A DNA stretch of 64,000 nt from positions 4,588,001-4,652,000 of the forward strand of contig OZ252020.1 of assembly GCA_965247505.1 (NCBI GenBank), written 5' to 3'. Of the stretch, positions 36,829 through 46,321 are shown one piece after another. This stretch comes from CAIYRG01 sp965247505. Lineage in GTDB: Bacteria > Pseudomonadota > Alphaproteobacteria > Micropepsales > Micropepsaceae. Position 1 is the first letter of the stretch; each line of letters starts with the position of its first letter. The notes under the pieces are model-generated. The model was not told where the DNA came from, did no database searches, and saw only the letters and a list, made by a program, of their open reading frames with translations. Both the position numbers and the translations under genes were made by a program.

Positions 36829-37290
36829 TTACTCGGCGAGGCTCATCTTAACGATGCAGTCGGGATCGCTGACTTCGCCACCGCCGCCGCGGCCCTTTTT
36901 AATCGCGTCGATGTGCTCCATGCCTGAGACCACTTTGCCGAACGCGGAGTACTGCCCATCCAGCGAGGCGCAATCAGCAAAGCAGATGAAAAATTGCGAG
37001 TTGGCGCTGTCCGGTGATGTGCTGCGCGCCATTGAAACCGTTCCCCTGACGTGGGGTTCCTTCGAAAATTCGGCGGCGACATTTGGCTTGTCGGAACTGC
37101 CCGTTCCGGTGCCTGTCGGATCGCCGGTCTGCGCCATGAAACCCGGAATGACACGATGGAATACGATGCCATCATAGAAACCGTCGCTGGTCAGCTCTTT
37201 GATGCGCGCCACATGATTAGGCGCGAGGTCGGGGCGAAGCTCTATGATGACCGTGCCGTCTTTCAGTTCCATATTAATTGTATCGGACAA
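36829..37290 (-). CDS. Peptidyl-prolyl cis-trans isomerase, cyclophilin type
   Basis: 153 residues covering one cyclophilin domain, with active-site blocks FHRVIPGFMAQTGDPTGTG, SMARSTSPDSANSQFFIC and LDGQYSAFGKVVSGM. No signal peptide is seen, so it is probably cytoplasmic and catalyses proline isomerisation in folding proteins. The start is 26 bp after the coaD stop on the same strand, matching the coaD-ppi order seen in alphaproteobacteria. Confidence 0.96.
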   Translation of the reverse strand: MSDTINMELKDGTVIIELRPDLAPNHVARIKELTSDGFYDGIVFHRVIPGFMAQTGDPTGTGTGSSDKPNVAAEFSKEPHVRGTVSMARSTSPDSANSQFFICFADCASLDGQYSAFGKVVSGMEHIDAIKKGRGGGGEVSDPDCIVKMSLAE

Positions 37291-37316
37291 TGGTTCTTCC
37301 TTTGGTGTTGAAATGT

Positions 37317-37853
37317 TTATTTCTTCTTTTTCGCGACGCGTTTGTTCAGCGCATTGGCGACACTCGGGCTTACAAAGTGTGAAATATCACCACCCAAAAC
37401 TGCGATTTCTTTTACCAAGCGCGACGCAATCGCCTGATGGCGCGGATCAGCCATCAAGAATACGGTTTCGATGTCCGGCGCAAGACGCTGGTTCATGCCG
37501 ACCATTTGAAATTCATATTCGAAATCGGACACCGCGCGTAAACCGCGAATGATAACCGACGCGCCCGCTTTTTTTGCAAAATGAACCAACAAGCCATCAA
37601 AACTTACGACCGAAATCGTTGCGCGACCAGCGCCGGCGAGCGGCGCCGTCTCACGTCGAAGCATCTCGCTCCGCTCTTTCAAAGTGAAGAGCGGCTTCTT
37701 CGGTGACTCTTTTGCGATGCCGATCACAAGATGGTCGACCAATTTTACCGCGCACTGGATGATATCCATATGACCGAGCGTCATCGGATCGAACATTCCG
37801 GGGTACAGCCCAATACGGCTTTTGCTATTCTTTTTGCTATTCTTCGTGGCCAT
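37317..37853 (-). CDS. coaD: Phosphopantetheine adenylyltransferase
   Basis: 178 residues with the nucleotidyltransferase signature GMFDPMTLGHMDII and a conserved LRAVSDFEYEFQM segment. It makes dephospho-CoA from 4'-phosphopantetheine and ATP, the fourth step of CoA synthesis. A Lys-rich N-terminus and C-terminus (RVAKKKK) extend the roughly 160-residue core. Its start overlaps the end of gyrA by 17 bp, which indicates translational coupling. Confidence 0.96.
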   Translation of the reverse strand: MATKNSKKNSKSRIGLYPGMFDPMTLGHMDIIQCAVKLVDHLVIGIAKESPKKPLFTLKERSEMLRRETAPLAGAGRATISVVSFDGLLVHFAKKAGASVIIRGLRAVSDFEYEFQMVGMNQRLAPDIETVFLMADPRHQAIASRLVKEIAVLGGDISHFVSPSVANALNKRVAKKKK

Positions 37854-40572
37854 TGCCGTTCTCGGATTCCGCTACGCGATCCACGTAGACGACACGCTCA
37901 CCCTCATCGAGACGGAACAATGTCACACCTTGGGTCGAACGTCCCTTAATTCCGATATCGGCCACCGGGCATCTGATTGTCTGGCCTTTATCCGTAATCA
38001 GCATGATATCGTCGCTTTCCTCCACCGGAAATGCACCCGTCAGCGCGCTATTGCGCCCTGTCAGCGCCATTGCAACGATCCCAGACCCGCCGCGCCCGGT
38101 CACGCGGTATTCATAAGAACTGGTGCGTTTGCCGAAGCCCTGTTCAGATACCGAGAGAATAAACTGCTCGGCCGCTCCTAGTCCGGCATAACGCTCCGAG
38201 CTTAGGGTCGCTTCCTCGCCGTTTTCCCCATGTTCGTCTTCAATCACGGCCTCCGCTTCTTCCGAACTGATCTCGGCGGCACGGCGCGCCGCGCCCGCCT
38301 GGCGCAAATAAGTCCGTGCTTCGGCCGGCGTCGCATCGCCATGAGAAAGCAGCGCCAGCGTCACGACCTTGTCGCCTTTGCCGAGTTTTATCCCGCGCAC
38401 GCCCATGGATTCGCGGCCCTTGAAGACGCGAATATAGGTCACGCGGAAGCGAATACATTTACCTCCGCGGGTGGTGAGCAGCATGTCGTCATTTTCGGTA
38501 CAGAGCTGAACACCGACAATGCCCTCGCCCTCCGCGAGCTTCATCGCAATCTTACCATTGCGATTAATGCTGGTGAAATCGGAAAGCTCGTTGCGGCGCA
38601 CACTGCCCGAAGTCGCTCCAAAGACCACTTGGAATTGGTCCCAACTGGTCTCGTCTTCCGGCAAAGGCAGCACTGTCGTTATCCATTCGCCTTCGCTAAG
38701 GGGCAGTAGATTCACCATGGCCTTGCCGCGGCCCGCGACGCGCGCCTCGGGCAAACGCCACACCTTCATGCGATAGACCATGCCGGTGGAGGAGAAGAAC
38801 AATAATGGTGCGTGGGTGCTGGCTGCGAATATCCGGGTGACGAAATCTTCGTCGCGCGTGGCCATCCCGGCGCGTCCCTTACCGCCGCGGCCTTGCACGC
38901 GATATTCGGCAAGCGGTGTGCGCTTGATATAGCCCGCATGGGTAACCGTTACCGCGACTTCTTCACGCTCGATCAGCGATTCATCGTCAATTTCGACTTC
39001 CGCTTCGATAATCTCGGTACGGCGCGGATCGGCAAATTCCGCACGCACATCGGCAAGTTCTTTTTTGATAAATTCGAGTACGCGCGGGCGCGAGCGAAGG
39101 ATGTCGAGATAATCTGCGATCGCTACGCCGAGTTTTTTAACCTCGTCGCCAATTTCATCGCGCCCTAGCGCAGTCAGGCGAGCCAAGCGCAGTTCCAAAA
39201 TAGCTTTGGCCTGCTCTTCGGTCAGGCGGATGGTGTTGTCGTCGGCAACCTTGTGGCGCGGATCGGCGATCAGCGCGACCAAAGGCGCCATATCCTTTGC
39301 CGGCCAAGAACGCTCCATTAATTGGGCGCGGGCGGTGGCGCCGTCAGGCGCTGCGCGGATAAGCGCGATCACCTCGTCGATATTCGCAACCGCAACGGCA
39401 AGGCCAACCAAAACATGGGCGCGATCGCGCGCCTTGCCAAGCTCGAAGCGCGTGCGCCGGGTCACCACCTCTTCGCGGAAAAACACGAAGGCGGCAATCA
39501 TGTCCTTCAAATTCATTGATTCCGGACGGCCGCCATTTAGCGCCAGCATGTTAACGCCAAAGCTGGTTTGCAGCTCCGAAAAACGATGAAGTTGGTTGAG
39601 AACAACGTTCGCGGAGGCATCGCGTTTCAACTCAATTACAACGCGCATCCCTTGGCGATCGGATTCATCGCGCAAATCGGCAATCCCCTCGACCCGCTTG
39701 TCGCGCACCAAATCGGCAATGCGCTCTAACATCCGTGCTTTGTTCACCTGATAGGGAAGCTCGGTCACAATAATCGCTTCGCGATCCTTGCGAATTTCTT
39801 CGAAATTGGTGCGCGCGCGCATGAGAACCGAACCGCGTCCATTGGCCAGCGCAGTGCGCGCGGCAGTTTTTCCGATGATCATTGCGCCGGTGGGAAAATC
39901 TGGCCCCGGAACGATTTCCGTCAGCGCTTCCATGCTGATGGAGGGATCTTCGATATAGGCCAGCGTGGCGTCGACGACCTCGCCGAGATTATGCGGCGGA
40001 ATATTTGTCGCCATACCGACGGCAATGCCGCCGGCGCCATTTACGAGAAGATTGGGATAACGCGCGGGCAGAACGATCGGCTCAGATTCCGATTGATCGT
40101 AATTGTCGCGAAAATCGACCGTGTCTTTGTCGAGATCTTCGGTTAGCGCATGCGCGACTTTCGCCCGACGCACTTCGGTGTAACGCATTGCGGCGGGCGG
40201 ATCGCCGTCGATGGAACCGAAATTGCCTTGCCCATCTATCAGCGGCAGGCGCATCGAAAAAGTCTGCGCAAGGCGCACCAGCGCGTCATAGACCGCTTGA
40301 TCGCCATGCGGATGATACTTACCGATGACATCGCCGACGACGCGCGCGGATTTTCGATAGGCTTTGTTCCAATCGTAACCGGCTTCGTGCATTGCATAGA
40401 GAATGCGGCGGTGCACGGGTTTCAAACCGTCGCGCACATCGGGCAATGCACGGCTTACAATGACGCTCATCGCGTAATCGAGATAGGAGGCCTTTAGCTC
40501 CGTCTCGATAGCGATTGGGGTAACATTTCCGCCAGCAGGCGGCTCGTCATCTGTGGTGTCTTCAGTGCTCAC
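37837..40572 (-). CDS. gyrA: DNA gyrase subunit A
   Basis: 911 residues. The breakage-reunion domain carries the catalytic Tyr in AAMRYTEVR, and the C-terminal beta-pinwheel includes a GyrA-box-like QGRGGKG. In the quinolone-resistance region, KYHPHGDQAVYDALVR, the position equal to E. coli Ser83 is Gln while Asp87 is kept. An acidic insertion (EEAEAVIEDEHGENGEE) lies within the C-terminal domain. Gyrase introduces negative supercoils with GyrB, which is not in the window. First gene of a run with coaD and ppi. Confidence 0.97.
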   Translation of the reverse strand: MSTEDTTDDEPPAGGNVTPIAIETELKASYLDYAMSVIVSRALPDVRDGLKPVHRRILYAMHEAGYDWNKAYRKSARVVGDVIGKYHPHGDQAVYDALVRLAQTFSMRLPLIDGQGNFGSIDGDPPAAMRYTEVRRAKVAHALTEDLDKDTVDFRDNYDQSESEPIVLPARYPNLLVNGAGGIAVGMATNIPPHNLGEVVDATLAYIEDPSISMEALTEIVPGPDFPTGAMIIGKTAARTALANGRGSVLMRARTNFEEIRKDREAIIVTELPYQVNKARMLERIADLVRDKRVEGIADLRDESDRQGMRVVIELKRDASANVVLNQLHRFSELQTSFGVNMLALNGGRPESMNLKDMIAAFVFFREEVVTRRTRFELGKARDRAHVLVGLAVAVANIDEVIALIRAAPDGATARAQLMERSWPAKDMAPLVALIADPRHKVADDNTIRLTEEQAKAILELRLARLTALGRDEIGDEVKKLGVAIADYLDILRSRPRVLEFIKKELADVRAEFADPRRTEIIEAEVEIDDESLIEREEVAVTVTHAGYIKRTPLAEYRVQGRGGKGRAGMATRDEDFVTRIFAASTHAPLLFFSSTGMVYRMKVWRLPEARVAGRGKAMVNLLPLSEGEWITTVLPLPEDETSWDQFQVVFGATSGSVRRNELSDFTSINRNGKIAMKLAEGEGIVGVQLCTENDDMLLTTRGGKCIRFRVTYIRVFKGRESMGVRGIKLGKGDKVVTLALLSHGDATPAEARTYLRQAGAARRAAEISSEEAEAVIEDEHGENGEEATLSSERYAGLGAAEQFILSVSEQGFGKRTSSYEYRVTGRGGSGIVAMALTGRNSALTGAFPVEESDDIMLITDKGQTIRCPVADIGIKGRSTQGVTLFRLDEGERVVYVDRVAESENGNGHEE

Positions 40573-40712
40573 TTAGGACCTTATAAAAAACGCAAAAAAG
40601 GGCCGACTCGCGCCCCTTTTCGTAAGGTAATTTTGTACCATTTTAAGCCCAAAACAACCAGCAATTCTATGACCAAAGTGCAGCACTATCCCTTTGATTT
40701 TTAGGGCTTTTT

Positions 40713-41336
40713 TTAAGGCAGCAAACGCTCCATTTCGGACGCGATCTGGGCCATGGTGTAAGCCAGCATCAGGCGCGGCTCGCCGCTCTCCAGAGGGCTT
40801 TCAATATAGGCGAATGTCAGCCCCAAAACGGACCCCGTTTCGGCGTCGGTCACCGGCCCTCCGGAGAAGCCTGGACCAGCCGGTGCGCGATAGCCAAAAC
40901 CGGTTCCCGCGGGGCACGCGGCGCAGTTCTCCGGGCTCGGGGGAAGCAGCGCAATCGAGCCCCAGGCTTCGCGGCGCTCCTCGTCCCCCCCATGGCCATA
41001 GGCCACCACTTCTTGGCCGAGCATGGGCACGGCGGTTCGCACTGCTTGGGTGCGCCCGGTGCGAAAGAACATGAGATCGTAAACATTCGAGCGCGCCAGG
41101 ATGTCCCCGTCTGCAACAAGATTCGCATTATGGGCGTTGGTCGCAGCAATGTTTGGGGCGACGATAATGGCTGCGCCGCCCGGACCGTGAAGCGGCCGGT
41201 CGGTAGGCAACAGATTCATATAGGACGCAGCCAAAGCTGGATCGACAAAGCCCAAGGAACGCGATCCGTCTGCGCAACCGGCAAGGCCCGCAGCAAGAAA
41301 AAGCAAAAAACCGCAGAAGAGAATTAAGCGCGTCAA
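40713..41336 (-). CDS. Trypsin-like serine protease, predicted lipoprotein
   Basis: 207 residues from TTG 41336, which has GAGGG about nine bases upstream and starts a signal peptide with lipobox LAGC (FLLFLAAGLAGC). The catalytic triad can be proposed as His in TNAHN, Asp in YDLMFF and Ser in GPGFSGGPV, the order of the trypsin fold. A CAACPAG segment may form a disulfide or bind metal. The frame is open to 41456 but that part runs through a repeat element. Envelope location is expected; the substrate is unknown. Confidence 0.82.
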   Translation of the reverse strand: MTRLILFCGFLLFLAAGLAGCADGSRSLGFVDPALAASYMNLLPTDRPLHGPGGAAIIVAPNIAATNAHNANLVADGDILARSNVYDLMFFRTGRTQAVRTAVPMLGQEVVAYGHGGDEERREAWGSIALLPPSPENCAACPAGTGFGYRAPAGPGFSGGPVTDAETGSVLGLTFAYIESPLESGEPRLMLAYTMAQIASEMERLLP

Positions 41337-41349
41337 GGAAGCTGCCCTC

Positions 41350-41637
41350 AGAGCATGATGTGGCCAGATTGAATCAATTCTGTTTGCGGCCCGCAAAGGC
41401 AATCCGCAAAGAGGGGTGATCCACGCGGAAGGCGGCGAAGCGCGATGTGTGGGCATCGGACAAGCCGCATGACAAAGTGGGTGCCCGCCGGACGCAAACC
41501 CAAAGGGACGGGCGGGTTTGCACCAAATCCTACGGGCTTTGTCTCGACCATAGTCCCACTATGCTCTTCGACAAATCCCTTGACCTTGTCGCAAACACGC
41601 CGCGTGGGAATGGTTCAGTCTGGCCACATCATGCTCT
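41350..41637. repeat. 288-bp element with inverted terminal repeats (MITE-like)
   Basis: AGAGCATGATGTGGCCAGA at 41350-41368 recurs as a perfect 19-base inverted copy at 41619-41637, and similarity continues inward for about 14 more bases with mismatches. The interior encodes nothing convincing. The right end overlaps the ssb stop codon (TAG, 41636-41638) and the left end begins 13 bases before the protease start. No target duplication is evident. It could be a miniature transposable element or an intergenic repeat family. Confidence 0.6.
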
Positions 41638-42100
41638 AAAACGGAATCTCGTCGTCGAGGTCGTTGCGCTCGAAACTGCGCCCAGAACCGCCACCGGCAT
41701 CGCCGGCCTCTGAAGATGCGGCCGGACGCTCGCCTCCGTCGCCGCCACCGCGCGAATCCAGCATCACCAGCTCGCCGCGGTAACGTTGCAAGACGATTTC
41801 TGTCGAGTATTTCTCAACGCCGTCCTTGTCGGTGTATTTGCGGGTCTGGAGCTGGCCTTCGATATAAAGTTTTGAACCCTTACGAAGATAGCTCTCGGCA
41901 ACTTTGGCCAAATTTTCGTTGAAAATGACAACGCGGTGCCATTCGGTGCGCTCTTTGCGCTCGCCTGAAGCCTTGTCGCGCCAATTTTCCGATGTGGCGA
42001 CGGAAAGGTTGACCACCGGGTCGCCAGAATTGAGGCGTCGCACTTCAGGATCGCGCCCCAAATTTCCGATCAGGGTCACCTTGTTCAAACTGCCCGCCAT
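41636..42100 (-). CDS. ssb: Single-stranded DNA-binding protein
   Basis: 154 residues. The OB-fold N-terminus (SLNKVTLIGNLGRDPEVR, WHRVVIFNENLAKVAESY, GSKLYIEGQLQTRKY) is followed by a Gly-rich linker and the acidic protein-interaction tip DLDDEIPF. It binds ssDNA in replication, repair and recombination. It is divergent from uvrA, with a LexA-type site in the shared upstream region. Its stop codon lies in the end of a 288-bp repeat. Confidence 0.97.
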   Translation of the reverse strand: MAGSLNKVTLIGNLGRDPEVRRLNSGDPVVNLSVATSENWRDKASGERKERTEWHRVVIFNENLAKVAESYLRKGSKLYIEGQLQTRKYTDKDGVEKYSTEIVLQRYRGELVMLDSRGGGDGGERPAASSEAGDAGGGSGRSFERNDLDDEIPF

Positions 42101-42281
42101 TTCCCGCTCTCCTTCTCTCTCCGGGTCAATTAAGCCCGGTCTTCCGATAACCGCATCTGCCCGCGAAGCTATCCCCTGCAGGACTGGCTACGCCATGGAG
42201 GCAAAAACTTTTCCACGCATTTGCACTCCGGAACCAATGCGGCGTCTCTTGGCGCCCCACAGCAACATTCGAATAGTATAT

Positions 42282-42296
42282 GTTCTTCTTTTGTTC
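42282..42296. promoter_or_regulatory. LexA-binding SOS box (GTTC-N7-GTTC)
   Basis: GTTC-TTCTTTT-GTTC matches exactly the alphaproteobacterial LexA consensus, a direct repeat with a 7-bp spacer. It lies in the ssb-uvrA divergent region, 135 bp from the uvrA start and 182 bp from the ssb start, so LexA could repress one or both genes until DNA damage. Confidence 0.85.
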
Positions 42297-42430
42297 TAGT
42301 CTATGGGAATCATCGCCTAGCCGTCCATAGGAGGGCGATAGGCGGAAATTGGGGGAATTTGGGGGCGGTCCTTGCCCGGCCCGGCGAAAACCCGTCATAG
42401 CTACTCGTTTGGTCCCGCAAATTGGCGAAA

Positions 42431-45331
42431 ATGCAGAAGAACATCTCCGTAAAGGGTGCCCGAGAGCACAACCTTCGAAATATCGACATCGAGATTCCGC
42501 GCGACAGGCTGGTGGTGTTCACCGGCCTATCGGGTTCGGGAAAGTCCTCGCTTGCTTTCGACACCATCTATGCCGAAGGCCAACGCCGCTATGTCGAGAG
42601 CCTATCGGCCTATGCGCGGCAATTTTTGGAGATGATGCAAAAGCCCGATGTCGATCATATCGACGGACTCTCCCCCGCCATCTCCATCGAGCAGCGTACG
42701 ACTTCGAAAAACCCGCGCTCCACCGTCGGCACCGTGACAGAAATCTACGACTATTTACGCCTTCTCTATGCGCGCTCAGGAATTCCCTACTCGCCGGCGA
42801 CCGGACTTCCCATCAAAAGCCAAACGGTCAGCCAAATGGCCGATCGCATTTTGGGCCTGAAAGAAGGCACCCGGCTTTTTCTACTCGGGCCGATTGCGCG
42901 CGGGCGCAAAGGCGAATTTCGCAAAGAATTGGCTGAACTACAGAAGAAAGGTTTTCAGCGTGTCAAAGTGGACGGAAAATTTTACGATCTTGGCGACGCG
43001 CCCCAACTCGACAAGAAATTCAAACACGACATCGACGTAGTGGTAGACCGCATCGTGGTCAGCGCCGATATCGGCAACCGTCTGCCCGAATCAATCGAGA
43101 CGGCGCTGAATCTTTCCGACGGTTTGCTGGTTGTCGAATTCGCCGACGAAAAAGAAAAAATCAGTCGCAAGATGGTGCCAAAGCGGCTCACCATGTCGTC
43201 GAAATTCGCCTGCCCCGTATCGGGCTTCACCATTTCGGAAATCGAACCAAGGCTGTTCTCATTCAACAATCCGCATGGCGCTTGCCCCGAATGCGACGGC
43301 CTCGGCACGCAGCTTTATTTCGATCCCGATTTGGTCGTGCCGGACCCAAGCAAAACCATGGGTAAAGGCGCGATTGCACCCTGGTCTAAATCTTCCTCGC
43401 CCTATTATTTGCAAACATTGGACGCGCTGGCGCGCCATTACAAATTTTCCTTAAGCGATTCTTGGGAGGAGTTAAGCGAAGAGATCCAAGAATTTCTCCT
43501 CTATGGCTCGGAAGAGGACGAGATCAAATTCACCTATGACGACGGTATGCGCCGTTACGATGTGAAAAAGCCGTTCGAGGGCATCATCTCGAATATGGAC
43601 CGGCGCTATCACGAAACCGAATCCGCCTGGGTGCAGGAAGAGCTGGAGCGCTATCAGAGCAACTCGCCATGCGAAATCTGTGAGGGCTATCGCCTGAAGC
43701 CCGAAGCTTTATGCGTGAAGATCAACAAGCTTCACATTGGCGAAGTTTGTAAAATGTCGATCCGCGGCGCCGATAAATGGTTCAAGGTGCTCGACAAATC
43801 GCTCAACCCGACGCAGAAAACAATCGCAGCGCGGGTTTTGAAAGAAATTCGCGAGCGTCTGAAATTCCTCAACAACGTCGGGCTCGAATATCTCACGCTC
43901 TCGCGTTCCTCGGCGACATTGTCGGGCGGCGAGAGCCAGCGCATTCGCCTTGCCTCGCAAATCGGCTCCGGCCTTACGGGCGTATTATATGTTCTGGACG
44001 AGCCCTCTATCGGGCTCCATCAACGCGACAATCAGCGGCTATTGGAATCGCTCAAAGGGCTGCGCGATCTCGGCAATACGGTAATCGTAGTGGAGCATGA
44101 CGACGAAGCCATTCGTACCGCAGATTACGTGGTCGATATGGGGCCGGGTGCGGGCATCCACGGCGGCGAGATTGTAGCCCACGGCACTCCCGAGCAGATC
44201 ATGAAATGCCGTAGGAGCATCACCGGACAATATCTTGTCGGCACCAAGAAAATTCCGTTGCCGCCAAGGCGGCGCAAGCCCGCCTATAATCGTTGGATTA
44301 AAGTCGTAGGCGCCAAAGCCAACAACCTCAAAAACATCACCGCCGAAATTCCAGTAGGAACTTTTACCTGCGTCACGGGCGTGTCGGGTGGCGGAAAATC
44401 GAGCCTCACTATCGAGACGCTTTACAAGGCAGTGGCGCGGCGCCTGAACGATGCGCGCGCCCACCCGGCGGCGCATGACAAGATTCTCGGCCTCGAATTT
44501 CTCGATAAAGTCATCGACATCGATCAAAGCCCGATCGGGCGTACGCCGCGTTCGAACCCGGCAACCTATACCGGCGCGTTCACGCCCATTCGCGAATGGT
44601 TCACCGGATTGCCCGAAGCCAAAGCACGCGGCTACACGCCGGGACGCTTTTCGTTCAACGTCAAGGGCGGGCGCTGCGAGGCCTGCCGAGGCGACGGCGT
44701 AATCAAGATCGAGATGCACTTCCTGCCTGATGTCTATGTGCAATGCGATGTCTGCCAGGGCAAACGCTATAATCGCGAAACGCTGGAAGTGAAGTTCCGC
44801 GGCCATTCCATCGCCGACGTGCTCGATCTAACCGTGGAGGCGGCGGGCGAATTATTCCGCGCCGTCCCGAGCATACGCGAGAAAATGGATACGCTGAATC
44901 GCGTCGGGCTTGGCTACATCAAGGTTGGTCAGCGGGCGACGACTTTATCGGGCGGCGAAGCACAGCGCGTGAAGCTCTCAAAGGAGCTTTCGCGCCGCGC
45001 GACCGGACGCACGCTCTATATTCTCGACGAGCCCACCACGGGCTTGCATTTCGAAGATGTGCGCAAGCTTTTGGAAGTGCTGCAGGAGTTGGTCGACAAT
45101 GGCAACACGGTGGTGGTGATCGAGCATAATCTGGAAGTCATCAAGACCGCCGATTGGATTATCGATATGGGACCGGAAGGTGGCGATAATGGCGGCAGGA
45201 TTATCGCGGCCGGAACGCCGGAGCAGGTCGCGAAGACCGCGCGCAGCTTTACCGGCAAATATTTGAAAACGATTCTCGGAGCGAAAGCACCTAAAAGCGC
45301 GAAAGCGCCTAAGCGCGTGGCGGCGGAGTAG
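42431..45331 (+). CDS. uvrA: Excinuclease ABC subunit A
   Basis: 966 residues from ATG 42431; a TTG three codons upstream is possible. Two ABC ATPase halves: Walker A GLSGSGKSSLAF and GVSGGGKSSLTI, signatures LSGGESQRIRLASQ and LSGGEAQRVKLS. Zinc modules: CPVSGFTISEIEPR with ACPEC, and CEACRGDG with CDVCQGKRYN. UvrA finds bulky lesions and loads UvrB in nucleotide excision repair; mfd in this window is its transcription-coupled recruiter. An SOS box upstream suggests damage induction. Confidence 0.97.
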   Translation: MQKNISVKGAREHNLRNIDIEIPRDRLVVFTGLSGSGKSSLAFDTIYAEGQRRYVESLSAYARQFLEMMQKPDVDHIDGLSPAISIEQRTTSKNPRSTVGTVTEIYDYLRLLYARSGIPYSPATGLPIKSQTVSQMADRILGLKEGTRLFLLGPIARGRKGEFRKELAELQKKGFQRVKVDGKFYDLGDAPQLDKKFKHDIDVVVDRIVVSADIGNRLPESIETALNLSDGLLVVEFADEKEKISRKMVPKRLTMSSKFACPVSGFTISEIEPRLFSFNNPHGACPECDGLGTQLYFDPDLVVPDPSKTMGKGAIAPWSKSSSPYYLQTLDALARHYKFSLSDSWEELSEEIQEFLLYGSEEDEIKFTYDDGMRRYDVKKPFEGIISNMDRRYHETESAWVQEELERYQSNSPCEICEGYRLKPEALCVKINKLHIGEVCKMSIRGADKWFKVLDKSLNPTQKTIAARVLKEIRERLKFLNNVGLEYLTLSRSSATLSGGESQRIRLASQIGSGLTGVLYVLDEPSIGLHQRDNQRLLESLKGLRDLGNTVIVVEHDDEAIRTADYVVDMGPGAGIHGGEIVAHGTPEQIMKCRRSITGQYLVGTKKIPLPPRRRKPAYNRWIKVVGAKANNLKNITAEIPVGTFTCVTGVSGGGKSSLTIETLYKAVARRLNDARAHPAAHDKILGLEFLDKVIDIDQSPIGRTPRSNPATYTGAFTPIREWFTGLPEAKARGYTPGRFSFNVKGGRCEACRGDGVIKIEMHFLPDVYVQCDVCQGKRYNRETLEVKFRGHSIADVLDLTVEAAGELFRAVPSIREKMDTLNRVGLGYIKVGQRATTLSGGEAQRVKLSKELSRRATGRTLYILDEPTTGLHFEDVRKLLEVLQELVDNGNTVVVIEHNLEVIKTADWIIDMGPEGGDNGGRIIAAGTPEQVAKTARSFTGKYLKTILGAKAPKSAKAPKRVAAE

Positions 45332-45357
45332 CGTGTTTGCGCGTCGCGCCCACACCT

Positions 45358-46239
45358 TTATTTAGTTTCATACTCGCTCTCATTTAGCTTCATATAGGCA
45401 AAGGCGGCCGTGCTGGGGACAATCCCCATCAACGCAATATTGAAAGCAAATCGGTAGAGGGCCCATGCCAATGGTTGGGCTGCGGCCGCGGTCTCCAGAT
45501 TCTCGAATACAGCACCAGGTTCGCCGCCAAGAGCATCCCCACCGAAAGTCGCAACCAAAATGGCTGCGTCGCAAAGCGCGCTGACCAAGATGAGAGGAGC
45601 AGAAACCGCAACAAGCACAATCAAAACACGCCAAACATTTCCATTGGTCGCGTTGTAGGCGCGCTGCAAACCTTTATCTTCGGTGACGACAATCGCGGGA
45701 AGGAAAAAAGCAAGGCGAACCGCGCTAACAACAATGTAGCCAAAGGTAATGGCAACAAGCGTATAGGCCAGAAGAGCGACCGGGCCGTCTAATTGCGGTT
45801 CACCTGCTTGATTGAACTCGGCACCGGCTAGACTCAGTACAAGTGCGGAGACAATTGCTGCACCCAAAAAAAGCATAATCATGGCGAGGACATAGCGAAT
45901 ATTCGCGGCGAACATTCGCAGTTCCGTCCACCCCAGCGGAAAATAAATATTGCCTTGCTCTAGAGACCTTCTCATGGCGAGGCGCGTAACACCGACCGCC
46001 ATAATCGATGAAGAAAACAGCCAAAGCGAAATTGCGCCCGTTAGGACAAAAAAATCGGTCAGTGCCGCGCCCATTCCCGCGCTCTCGCTCGTATAGAAAA
46101 GCGTATAGCGGCGCAGGAGATAATCGACTGCCACCATAAGAAGCGATGGCATCCAGCAAATGCGTACAATTGAATTGAATTCACTAGCGACAAAAGCGTA
46201 TCCGAATACAATCGTTTGGCCGAGGGGGATTTTGTTCAT
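45358..46239 (-). CDS. Hypothetical multi-pass membrane protein
   Basis: 293 residues from ATG 46239 (MNKIPLGQTIVFGY). The longer frame to 46299 adds a hydrophilic, atypical end. About six hydrophobic segments alternate with short loops, for example LMVAVDYLL, AISLWLFSSSIMAVGV, MIMLFLGAAIVSALVLS and VLIVLVAVSAPLILVSA. FVVTEDKG-like and AYNATNGNVWRV stretches resemble glycerophosphodiester-phosphodiesterase-associated or DUF975-like membrane domains, but this is weak. Convergent with uvrA and divergent from trmFO. No function is assigned. Confidence 0.78.
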   Translation of the reverse strand: MNKIPLGQTIVFGYAFVASEFNSIVRICWMPSLLMVAVDYLLRRYTLFYTSESAGMGAALTDFFVLTGAISLWLFSSSIMAVGVTRLAMRRSLEQGNIYFPLGWTELRMFAANIRYVLAMIMLFLGAAIVSALVLSLAGAEFNQAGEPQLDGPVALLAYTLVAITFGYIVVSAVRLAFFLPAIVVTEDKGLQRAYNATNGNVWRVLIVLVAVSAPLILVSALCDAAILVATFGGDALGGEPGAVFENLETAAAAQPLAWALYRFAFNIALMGIVPSTAAFAYMKLNESEYETK

Positions 46240-46321
46240 TAGGCCTCTTCTACCGTCCCGGCTTTCGCATTGAAAGCCGCCCCGTTTGCTTGGGATCACA
46301 CTTCCGCGCTATCTCCGCTCC

